From the NCBI GenBank assembly GCA_964249405.1, contig CAXUBX010000033.1, forward strand, positions 1 through 32,990: DNA of 32,990 nucleotides, given 5' to 3'. The DNA is from CAXTPV01 sp964249405 (GTDB taxonomy: Bacteria > Pseudomonadota > Alphaproteobacteria > Acetobacterales > Acetobacteraceae). Below, in pieces: positions 15,732-23,725 of this stretch; the first letter of the stretch is position 1; each line of letters starts with the position of its first letter. The notes beneath the pieces were generated by a model. It was not told the origin of the DNA, made no database searches, and saw nothing but the letters and a program-made list of their open reading frames with translations. The position numbers and the translations under genes are program-made.

Positions 15732-16849
15732 CAGGTCTCCTTCCTGACCGCGCGAAGCCAGATGTCGTGCGCCGCAAGGCCGCTGTCCACGATCTCGAAG
15801 CGCGGTGCGCCGGCCGGGGCGTCACGGCCGAGCGAGGCCACCGCGCCGACCCCGTCCTCCCCGAGCAGCACCGGGGCGGCGAACCAGAGGATCTCGTCGA
15901 CGAGACGGGCGTCGAGGAGCGAGGCCGCGAGACGGGCGCCGCCCTCGACGAGCACCGTGTTGAGGCCCGCGGCGCCGAGCGCCGCGAGGAGCGCGGTCGC
16001 CGAGCCGTCGGTCCCGAGCAGACGGACGCCGCGCGCGGCGAGCGCGTCGCGGCGCACCGGATCGGGATCGGGTCCGTGCACGATCCAGAGCGGGTGCTCG
16101 CGCGCCGTCCCGACGAGCCGGGAGCCGAGCGGGAGGCGAAGGCTCCTGTCCGCCACGACGCGCACGAGCGGGCGGGTGCGCGCGCCCTCGAGGCGCACCG
16201 TCAGCAGCGGATCGTCCACGAGCGCGGTCCCGCTCCCGACCAGGATGGCGTCGTGCCGCGCGCGTGCGGCGTGCACCGCGCGGCGGGACCGATCGCCGGT
16301 GATCCGGGTTTCCTCCCCGGCTCCGGCCGCGATCCTGCCGTCGAGCGAGCTCGCCATCTTCAGGGTGACCCGCGGACGGCCGCCGGTGACGCGCGAGACG
16401 AAGCCCGCGACGAGCGCATCGGCCGCCGCGGCGAGCAGGCCCGTCTCGACCGCGACCCCGGCGTCCCGGAGCCGCCGGAACCCGAGCCCGTCCACCCTGG
16501 GATCGGGGTCGCGCGCCCCGCCGACGACGCGCGCGATGCCGGCCTCGATCAGCGCATCCGCACAAGGGTTCGTCAGCCCGACATGCGAGCAGGGCTCGAG
16601 CGAGACATAGGCGGTGCCGCCCGAAGCCAGGGCGCCGGCCATCGCGAGCGCCTCCGTTTCGGCATGCGGCCGGCCGCCCGGTCGCGTGCGACCGCGGCCG
16701 ACCACGGCACCGGCGGCCGACACGATCACGCACCCGACCGCCGGATTGGGCCAGGTCTCGCCGAGCGAACGCCGCCCGAGGGCGATCGCCGCCGCGAGAT
16801 GCGCCACGTCCGCCTCGCTCGCCACCGCGCGCCCCGGCTCCGGCGTCAT
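15731..16849 (-). CDS. ribD: Bifunctional pyrimidine deaminase / reductase of riboflavin synthesis
   Basis: RibD performs the deamination and side-chain reduction steps after GTP cyclohydrolase II. The 372-residue product has an N-terminal cytidine-deaminase-like domain with NPAVGCVIV and the zinc ligands His62 (in the HAE motif with Glu64), Cys87 and Cys96 (PCSHVGLTNPC). The C-terminal dihydrofolate-reductase-like domain starts around residue 160 with RVTLKMASSLDGRIA and later has DAILVGSGTALVDDPLLTVR and VLVEGGARLAASLL for NADPH and substrate binding. ATG 16849 overlaps the nrdR stop (ATGA). Length and motifs are normal. No FMN riboswitch is seen before it, as expected for an internal gene of an operon. 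Confidence 0.97.
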   Translation of the reverse strand: MTPEPGRAVASEADVAHLAAAIALGRRSLGETWPNPAVGCVIVSAAGAVVGRGRTRPGGRPHAETEALAMAGALASGGTAYVSLEPCSHVGLTNPCADALIEAGIARVVGGARDPDPRVDGLGFRRLRDAGVAVETGLLAAAADALVAGFVSRVTGGRPRVTLKMASSLDGRIAAGAGEETRITGDRSRRAVHAARARHDAILVGSGTALVDDPLLTVRLEGARTRPLVRVVADRSLRLPLGSRLVGTAREHPLWIVHGPDPDPVRRDALAARGVRLLGTDGSATALLAALGAAGLNTVLVEGGARLAASLLDARLVDEILWFAAPVLLGEDGVGAVASLGRDAPAGAPRFEIVDSGLAAHDIWLRAVRKET

Positions 16850-17304
16850 CCCTTCTTCCGCTCGAGGCCGTCGAGGAACTGCTCGAAGTCCTTGGTCTCA
16901 CGGAAGTCGCGATAGACGCTCGCGAACCGGACATAGGCCACCCCGTCGATCGCGCGCAGCGTATCCATCACCAGCTCGCCGACCTGGCGGCTGGTCACGT
17001 CGCTCTCGCCGGAAGCCTCCAGCGAGCGGACGATGCCGTTCAGCATCCGCTCGACCTGCTCCTCCTGGATCGGCCGCTTGCGAAGCGCGACCCGGATCGA
17101 GCGCGCGAGCTTGTCGCGGTCGAACGGGACACGTCTGCCGTCCGACTTCACCACCGTCAGCTCGCGGAGCTGGACCCGCTCGATCGTGGTGAAACGCTGG
17201 CCGCAGGACGGGCAGGACCGCCGACGACGAATGGCGCCGCTGTCCTCGGTCGGACGGCTGTCCTTCACCTGGGTGTCCTCGTGGCCGCAGAACGGGCAGC
17301 GCAT
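16846..17304 (-). CDS. nrdR: Transcriptional repressor NrdR
   Basis: NrdR is a nucleotide-sensing repressor of ribonucleotide reductase genes. It binds NrdR boxes when its ATP-cone is loaded with dATP/ATP. The 152-residue product has the zinc ribbon Cys3, Cys6, Cys31 and Cys34 (MRCPFCGHED and CPSCGQRF). It is followed by an ATP-cone domain from about residue 49 (VVKSDGRRVPFDRDKL) to about 139 (VAYVRFASVYRDF). It begins 23 bases after the glyA stop and its stop overlaps the ribD start. The glyA-nrdR-rib order is widespread in alphaproteobacteria. No NrdR-box pair was recognised in this window. Confidence 0.97.
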   Translation of the reverse strand: MRCPFCGHEDTQVKDSRPTEDSGAIRRRRSCPSCGQRFTTIERVQLRELTVVKSDGRRVPFDRDKLARSIRVALRKRPIQEEQVERMLNGIVRSLEASGESDVTSRQVGELVMDTLRAIDGVAYVRFASVYRDFRETKDFEQFLDGLERKKG

Positions 17305-17326
17305 GGCGCGAGACCTGCTCGGGCTC

Positions 17327-18628
17327 CTAGCGTCCGTAGATCGGGAAGCGGGCGCAAAGGGCCAGCGCGCGTTCGGCGACCCTGGCCTCGACGACCCCGC
17401 CCCCGTCGTTCGGGTGTCCGAGCCCCTCCAGCACCTCGTCGATCATCAGCCCGACCTCGCGGAACTCGGCCGCCCCGAAGCCGCGCGTGGTCGCGGCCGG
17501 GGTGCCGAGGCGGATGCCCGAGGTCACGGCCGGCTTCTCCGGATCGAACGGGATCGCGTTCTTGTTCGTGGTGATCCGGGCGCGCTCGAGCGCCCGCTCG
17601 GCGTCGCGTCCGGTGACGCGCTTCGGCCGGAGATCGACCAGCAGGAGATGGGTGTCGGTGCCGCCGGTCACGATGTCGAGGCCGCGCTCCAGCAGCGTCC
17701 CGGCCAGTACCCGCGCGTTGGCGGCGAGCGCCTTCTGGTAGTGCCGGAAGGCGGGCGTCTGCGCCTCCCCGAAGGCGACGGCCTTGGCCGCGATCACGTG
17801 CATCAGCGGACCGCCCTGCAGACCGGGGAACACCGCCGAGTTGATCCGCTTCCCGAGATCCTCGTGGTCGGACAGGATCATGCCGCCGCGCGGGCCGCGC
17901 AGCGTCTTGTGGGTGGTGGTGGTCACGACATGGGCGTAGCGGAGCGGGTTCGGGTAGAGGCCGGCCGCGACCAGGCCGGCGAAATGCGCCATGTCCACCA
18001 TGAACATCGCGCCCACCTCGTCGGCGACGGCGCGGATCCGGGCGAAGTCGATGATGCGCGGGTAGGCCGAGCCGCCGGCGACGATCAGCCGCGGCCGTTC
18101 GGCGCGCGCGAGCCGCTCCAGCTCCTCGTAGTCGAGGAGGCCGTCCTCGCGGCGCACGCCGTACTGCACGGCACGGAACCACTTGCCGGAAAGGTTGGGC
18201 GAGGCGCCGTGCGTCAGGTGGCCGCCCGCCGCGAGCGACATCCCGAGGAAGGTGTCGCCGGGCTGCAGCAGGGCCAGGAACACGGCCTGGTTCGCCTGCG
18301 CGCCGGAATGCGGCTGCACGTTGGCGAAGGCGCACTCGAAGAGCGCGCAGGCGCGCTCGATCGCGAGCGTCTCGGCGCGGTCCACCTCGGCACAGCCGCC
18401 ATAGTAGCGGCGGCCCGGATAGCCCTCGGCATATTTGTTGGTGAGCACCGAGCCCTGCGCCTCGAGCACGGCGGCGGAGACGATGTTCTCGCTCGCGATC
18501 AGCTCGATCCCGTCCTGCTGGCGGTGCAGCTCGGCGGCGAGTGCCGCGGCGACCGCCGGATCGGCTTCGGCGAGAGACGAGGTGAAGAAGCGGTCGGGAC
18601 CGAGGCCGGCGGCGGACTGGTCGTTCAT
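17327..18628 (-). CDS. glyA: Serine hydroxymethyltransferase
   Basis: GlyA is a PLP enzyme that interconverts serine and glycine while loading or unloading one-carbon units on tetrahydrofolate. The 433-residue product shows ELIASENIVS near the N-terminus, NKYAEGYPGRRYYGG, NVQPHSGAQAN, the substrate/PLP loop VDMAHFAGLVAAG and the PLP-lysine segment VTTTTHKTLRGPRGG. The frame stays open for almost 300 bases upstream, but ATG 18628 has AGGGAG five bases before it and gives the normal family N-terminus, so it is preferred. It is the first gene of the glyA-nrdR-rib-nusB cluster. The promoter should lie in the 170-base divergent gap shared with the permease gene. Confidence 0.97.
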   Translation of the reverse strand: MNDQSAAGLGPDRFFTSSLAEADPAVAAALAAELHRQQDGIELIASENIVSAAVLEAQGSVLTNKYAEGYPGRRYYGGCAEVDRAETLAIERACALFECAFANVQPHSGAQANQAVFLALLQPGDTFLGMSLAAGGHLTHGASPNLSGKWFRAVQYGVRREDGLLDYEELERLARAERPRLIVAGGSAYPRIIDFARIRAVADEVGAMFMVDMAHFAGLVAAGLYPNPLRYAHVVTTTTHKTLRGPRGGMILSDHEDLGKRINSAVFPGLQGGPLMHVIAAKAVAFGEAQTPAFRHYQKALAANARVLAGTLLERGLDIVTGGTDTHLLLVDLRPKRVTGRDAERALERARITTNKNAIPFDPEKPAVTSGIRLGTPAATTRGFGAAEFREVGLMIDEVLEGLGHPNDGGGVVEARVAERALALCARFPIYGR

Positions 18629-18633
18629 CGGAG

Positions 18634-18639
18634 CTCCCT
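18634..18639 (-). promoter_or_regulatory. Ribosome binding site deciding the glyA start
   Basis: AGGGAG on the minus strand lies five bases before ATG 18628. It settles the glyA start, because the reading frame itself is open much further upstream. Confidence 0.7.
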
Positions 18640-18786
18640 GACGCCGGGGCGGCGCCGTTCGGACGTGGCACGGGCGTTGCGTTCCGCCGCGGCTTGACGT
18701 GATGAATGGTTCCGGCCCGATGTAGCGGTGCCGGCGCGCGAGCGGAACCGCAGAAGCACGCGCACCCCCGATTGTGGGGAGGCGGG

Positions 18787-18792
18787 AAGGAG
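18787..18792 (+). promoter_or_regulatory. Ribosome binding site deciding the permease start
   Basis: AAGGAG six bases before ATG 18799 fixes the start of the amino-acid permease gene against upstream in-frame candidates from 18706. Confidence 0.75.
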
Positions 18793-18798
18793 AACGCC

Positions 18799-20262
18799 AT
18801 GTCCCACGCGGCAACACCGCTTCCGCTGTTCTGGCGGAAGCCGATCGAGGCGTTGACCGCGGAGGACGACGGCCAGGGCCTGAAGCGGACACTCGGCCCG
18901 TTCGGGGTGGTCGCACTCGGCATCGGCTGCATCATCGGCGCCGGGCTGTTCTCGCTGACCGGGATCGCGGCGGCCGAGAATGCCGGGCCGGCGGTGACGC
19001 TCTCCTACATCTTCGCCAGCATCGGCTGCGGCTTCGCCGGGCTCTGCTACTGCGAGCTCGCCTCGATGATCCCCGTCGCGGGCAGCGCCTACACCTACGC
19101 CTACGCCACGATGGGCGAGCTGGTCGCCTGGATCATCGGCTGGGACCTCGTGCTCGAATACGCGGTCGGTGCCGCGACGGTCGCGGTCAGCTGGTCGCGC
19201 TACCTGAACTCGCTGCTGCTCGACTTCCACCTCACCCTGCCGCCCCGCCTCCTCGCGTCCCCTTTCGAGACGGTGCGTCTCGCCGACGGCTCGGCCGCGA
19301 CCGGCCTCGTGAACGTGCCCGCCATCTTCATCATCGCGGTGATGTCGCTGCTGCTGATGCGGGGCATCTCCGAGAGCGCCACGGTCAACAACGTCATCGT
19401 CGTGATCAAGGTCGCGATCGTGGTCGCGGTGATCGGGTTCGGCGCCTCCTACGTCGACGTCGCGAATTTCTCGCCCTTCGTGCCGCCGAACCAGGGCAGC
19501 TTCGGGCATTTCGGCTGGTCCGGCGTGCTGCGCGGGGCGGCGACCGTGTTCTTCGCCTATATCGGCTTCGACGCGGTCTCGACGGCGGCACAGGAGACCA
19601 GGAACCCGCAACGCGACATGCCGATCGGCATCCTCGGCTCGCTCGCGATCTGCACCGTCCTCTACGTCGGGTTCTCGCTGGTGCTGACCGGGATCGTGAA
19701 CTACCGCGACATGGTGAACGACGCCGCCCCGGTCGCGACCGCGATCGATCACACGCCCTACACCTGGCTGCATCTCCTGGTGAAGGTGGGCATCCTGATG
19801 GGCTACACCTCGGTCATCCTGGTGCTGCTGCTCGGGCAGAGCCGCGTGTTCTACGCGATGTCGCGCGACGGGCTGTTGCCGCCGTTCTTCTCGGCGGTGC
19901 ATCCGAGCTGGCGCACGCCGTGGCGCTGCAACGCACTGTTCATGGTGTTCTCGGGCGCGCTCGCGGGGCTGCTGCCGATCAGCGAGCTCGGCCACATGAC
20001 CTCGATCGGCACGCTGCTCGCCTTCATCATCGTCTGCATCGGCGTGATCATCCTGCGACGCCGCGAACGCGGGCGCCGGCGCGACTTCCGGGTCCCCGGC
20101 GTCCCGGTGGTGCCGATCCTCGGCATCCTGTGCTGCCTCGCGATGATGCTGGCGCTCGACGGGCTGACCTGGATCAGGCTCGGGATCTGGCTGCTCATCG
20201 GGCTCGCGATCTATTTCGGCTGGAGCCGGCGGAATGCCAACCGGCTGCGGCCGGCCACCTGA
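18799..20262 (+). CDS. APC-superfamily amino acid permease (cationic amino acid transporter type)
   Basis: The product is 487 residues with about twelve hydrophobic membrane segments. The first contains the APC signature ALGIGCIIGAGLFSLTG (roughly residues 38-55), where the glycine-rich unwound part of helix 1 binds the substrate amino group. Helix 6 (FFAYIGFDAVSTAAQETRNPQRD) is also typical of the CAT/YhdG-like branch. Such proteins import amino acids across the inner membrane with protons or by exchange; the substrate cannot be assigned. ATG 18799 has a good Shine-Dalgarno. It is divergent from glyA, and hemB follows 13 bases later, so permease and hemB are probably co-transcribed. Confidence 0.93.
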   Translation: MSHAATPLPLFWRKPIEALTAEDDGQGLKRTLGPFGVVALGIGCIIGAGLFSLTGIAAAENAGPAVTLSYIFASIGCGFAGLCYCELASMIPVAGSAYTYAYATMGELVAWIIGWDLVLEYAVGAATVAVSWSRYLNSLLLDFHLTLPPRLLASPFETVRLADGSAATGLVNVPAIFIIAVMSLLLMRGISESATVNNVIVVIKVAIVVAVIGFGASYVDVANFSPFVPPNQGSFGHFGWSGVLRGAATVFFAYIGFDAVSTAAQETRNPQRDMPIGILGSLAICTVLYVGFSLVLTGIVNYRDMVNDAAPVATAIDHTPYTWLHLLVKVGILMGYTSVILVLLLGQSRVFYAMSRDGLLPPFFSAVHPSWRTPWRCNALFMVFSGALAGLLPISELGHMTSIGTLLAFIIVCIGVIILRRRERGRRRDFRVPGVPVVPILGILCCLAMMLALDGLTWIRLGIWLLIGLAIYFGWSRRNANRLRPAT

Positions 20263-20275
20263 GGAGCCTCCCGAC

Positions 20276-21268
<993 letters not shown>

Positions 21269-21299
21269 CGATCCCGAGCCCGTCGGCGAGCACCGGTCG

Positions 21300-21866
21300 T
21301 CAGAAGAGCCGGATCAGCCATCGCACGAGATCGATCCCGAGCCAGAGCAGCGCCGCCTCGAAGAGCGTCGCGAGGAGCGTGGCCACCGTCCCGGCCACCA
21401 GCGCACGCCCGTTCCGGTCGACGACGCCGAGGGCCAGCAGCACCGCCGCGATCGCCGGCGGCCCGTTGCCGAGCGGTATCGGCAGGATCACCAGGATCGC
21501 GTCCCAGATCAGCAGAAGCGTCACCAGGCGGACGGGGACGCGTGCCCGCCCGGTCCCGGCGCCGACACGTCGCTCGAAGGCGGCGAGGCGGCGCGCCGCC
21601 CTGTCAAGCGTGCGCGGCGCGATCGGCCGCCCGCGCAGGCGCTCGGGCAAGGCGAGCCGGTCCCGGCCGAGCAGCAGGCTGGTCGCGACCACGAGGATCC
21701 CGGTCGCGAACACCGGCGCGGCGCCCGGCACCAGCGCGAAGGTCGCGAGCACGAGGACGAGCATGCCGGGCGCATCGGTGCCGAGCGCATCGGCGATCGT
21801 GCCGAGCGTCGCCTGCGACCCCGCGGCGGCGCGGAGCCGGCCGGAAGCGGGTGCGTCGTCGTTCAC
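21300..21866 (-). CDS. ExoD-family exopolysaccharide synthesis membrane protein
   Basis: The product is about 188 residues from GTG 21866, with an alternative TTG start at 21929 adding 21 residues. It has the ExoD family layout: a soluble N-terminal stretch, a hydrophobic pair around MLVLVLATFALVPGA and FATGILVVATSLLLG, a basic linker with LALPERLRGRPI, and C-terminal membrane segments containing the conserved LLIWDAILVILPIPLGNGPPAIA. ExoD was named for effects on exopolysaccharide and nodule invasion in rhizobia; the molecular function is unknown. It converges on hemB, 31 bases apart, and is divergent from the following dehydrogenase. It is about 16 kb from the polysaccharide genes at the start of the window, so no operon link exists. 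Confidence 0.85.
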   Translation of the reverse strand: MNDDAPASGRLRAAAGSQATLGTIADALGTDAPGMLVLVLATFALVPGAAPVFATGILVVATSLLLGRDRLALPERLRGRPIAPRTLDRAARRLAAFERRVGAGTGRARVPVRLVTLLLIWDAILVILPIPLGNGPPAIAAVLLALGVVDRNGRALVAGTVATLLATLFEAALLWLGIDLVRWLIRLF

Positions 21867-21952
21867 GCCCGCGTCAGATCCGGTTCCGAACGCGAACCGT
21901 CCGACCGCTGCACGTTGGGACGCACGCAATGTCGAGGATGGAGCCGAGAACC

Positions 21953-22846
21953 ATGATCAACCAATACCAGATGCGTGATCCGCGGACGCAGTACCCGCGA
22001 CCGGAGTTCGACGAGCAGTCGTTCGGCGCGCCGGGCACCACGGACGAGATGGATCCGAAGCCCGACCACGGCGAGACCAGCTACCAGGGGTCCGGCCGCC
22101 TCGCCGGTCGTCGCGCCCTGGTGACCGGTGGCGACAGCGGCATCGGCCGGGCCGCCGCGATCGCCTTCGCCCGCGAAGGCGCGGATGTCGCCATCTCCTA
22201 TCTCGCCGCCGAGGCGCGCGACGGCAACGAGGTGGCGGCGCTGATCCGCGAGGCGGGTCGGAAGGTCGTGCAGCTTCCGGGCGACATCAGCGACGAGACG
22301 GTCGCGCGGCAGATCGTGCGCGACGCCGTGGACGGTCTCGGCGGCCTCGACATCGTGGCGAACGTCGCCGGCAAGCAGACCGCGCAGATGGATCTCGCCG
22401 ACATCACGACGGCGCAGCTCGACGCGACGTTCCGCACCAATGTCTATGCGATGTTCTGGATCTGCCAGGAGGCGCTGCCGCATCTGCAACCGGGTGCGAC
22501 GATCATCAACACGACCTCGATCCAGGGCTATCAGCCGTCTCCGACCCTGCTCGACTACGCCGCGACCAAGGCCGCGATCGTGAGCTTCACCCATTCGCTC
22601 GCGAAATCGGTGGCGAAGAAGGGGATCCGCGTGAACGCCGTCGCCCCCGGCCCGTTCTGGACGCCGCTCCAGCCCTCGGGCGGCCAGCCGAAGGAGAAGG
22701 TCCCGAGCTTCGGTTCCCAGGTCCCGCTCGGCCGCCCGGGACAACCGGCGGAATGCGCCCCGATCTACGTCCTGCTCGCGGGCCAGGAGAGCTCGTTCGT
22801 GACCGGCGAGGTGTACGGGGTCACCGGCGGCAACCACCTGCCGTGA
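21953..22846 (+). CDS. SDR family oxidoreductase, YghA/general-stress type
   Basis: The 297-residue protein has an N-terminal extension of about 50 hydrophilic residues (with PDHGETSYQGSGRLAG) before the Rossmann domain. This is typical of the YghA/YdaD group of NADP-dependent aldehyde or alcohol reductases. The cofactor motif TGGDSGIG is at residues 58-65. The family motifs continue with a NVAGKQ variant of NNAG, the Ser of NTTSIQGYQ, the catalytic DYAATK (YxxxK), and PG in NAVAPGPFWTPL. ATG 21953 has GGAG nine bases upstream; ATG 21929 and 21938 are in-frame alternatives. The protein appears intact, the substrate is unknown, and relatives are often stress-induced. Confidence 0.92.
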   Translation: MINQYQMRDPRTQYPRPEFDEQSFGAPGTTDEMDPKPDHGETSYQGSGRLAGRRALVTGGDSGIGRAAAIAFAREGADVAISYLAAEARDGNEVAALIREAGRKVVQLPGDISDETVARQIVRDAVDGLGGLDIVANVAGKQTAQMDLADITTAQLDATFRTNVYAMFWICQEALPHLQPGATIINTTSIQGYQPSPTLLDYAATKAAIVSFTHSLAKSVAKKGIRVNAVAPGPFWTPLQPSGGQPKEKVPSFGSQVPLGRPGQPAECAPIYVLLAGQESSFVTGEVYGVTGGNHLP

Positions 22847-22962
22847 CGTGACCGGCGGTCGGCGACCTCCCGGCGGCGCCCGGGCTGCTCGGGGCCTCGA
22901 GGTTCCCGCGACCGCGGTGCCTCGCCCGAGGAGCGATGCCGCGGTCGACCGAGGCGCACTCG

Positions 22963-23637
22963 ATGACGAATGACGAGCTACACGAACTCCTGCGCGACTG
23001 CCCTGTGCTCTACCACATGGCCGAATGCGGGAGCTGGAACTCCATCCGGCGTCATGGCCTGCTCAGCACCTCGGCCCTCCTCGAGCTGTTCGAAGTGCCG
23101 GAAACGACGCGGGGTGTCATCGGGGCGAACCGTCGGCCCGACAACGTCGTCATCGAACATCCTCGCCTTGGTCGGGCCGTGATCCGCGACCAGAAGCCGA
23201 TGGACGATGCAGGCCTTCTTCGCTGTCTCCAGGACGGTCTTGTCCCTGAGGAGTGGTATCGGCTTCTGAACGCGCGCGTCTTCATGTGGCTGACCCGTGA
23301 CCGCCTGCACCGGCTGCTCAAGGCCCGCCCCTATCGAGGCCTGGAGCACGACGTTCTAGAACTCGATGCCGCGCCGGTCGTCGCTGCCTGTCGCGAGCGG
23401 ATCACCCTCAGCCCGATCAACAGCGGTGCGACGAAGCCCTTTCCTCGGGGCCGTGGCAAGGACACGTTCCTGTCCATCGAGAACTACCCCTACGCAAGCT
23501 GGCGCAGGAAGCGGAAGGCAGGCGAACGCGTCGTCGAACTGGCTGTCGCCGACGGCATACGGGATGTCGGGCAGTTCGTCCGGCGCGTGCTCAGAATGAG
23601 GGGCGAGGAGGTGGTGTCCATTCAACATGCCAGGTGA
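22963..23637 (+). CDS. Uncharacterised protein, possible ADP-ribosyltransferase-like fold (DUF7002-like)
   Basis: This is a 224-residue soluble protein from ATG 22963 (GAGG about eight bases before). ATG 22936, with GAGGAG only two bases away, would add nine residues. Its start, VLYHMAECGSWNSIRRHGLL, has the shape of the first strand and helix of DarT/RNA-2'-phosphotransferase-like ADP-ribosyltransferase folds, where a His and nearby residues hold NAD+. Further conserved-looking segments are AVIRDQKPM, VFMWLTRDRLHRLL and LSPINSGATKPFP. I recognise the pattern as an uncharacterised bacterial family, from memory called DUF7002, and do not know its function. No antitoxin, macrodomain or phage gene is adjacent. 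It stands alone between a reductase and the convergent thrS. Some codons look less GC-biased than those of its neighbours. Confidence 0.75.
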   Translation: MTNDELHELLRDCPVLYHMAECGSWNSIRRHGLLSTSALLELFEVPETTRGVIGANRRPDNVVIEHPRLGRAVIRDQKPMDDAGLLRCLQDGLVPEEWYRLLNARVFMWLTRDRLHRLLKARPYRGLEHDVLELDAAPVVAACRERITLSPINSGATKPFPRGRGKDTFLSIENYPYASWRRKRKAGERVVELAVADGIRDVGQFVRRVLRMRGEEVVSIQHAR

Positions 23638-23725
23638 CCAGCCTCATCTGGTTCTCTCCGGGAACGATGCACCCTTTCCGCCTCGCCAGACGTTCCAGCG
23701 ACGGGCGCCGCTCATGGTGCGATGC

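Noticed and set aside
16600..17330. FMN riboswitch before the riboflavin genes
   Set aside because: The rib genes start inside a tightly overlapping operon behind glyA and nrdR, and no conserved FMN-aptamer words were seen there or in the glyA leader.
18694..18724. TTGACG at 18694-18699 as the -35 box of a permease promoter
   Set aside because: No acceptable -10 hexamer lies 16-18 bases downstream, so I did not list it as a promoter. The rest of the 170-base gap shows no clearer signal.
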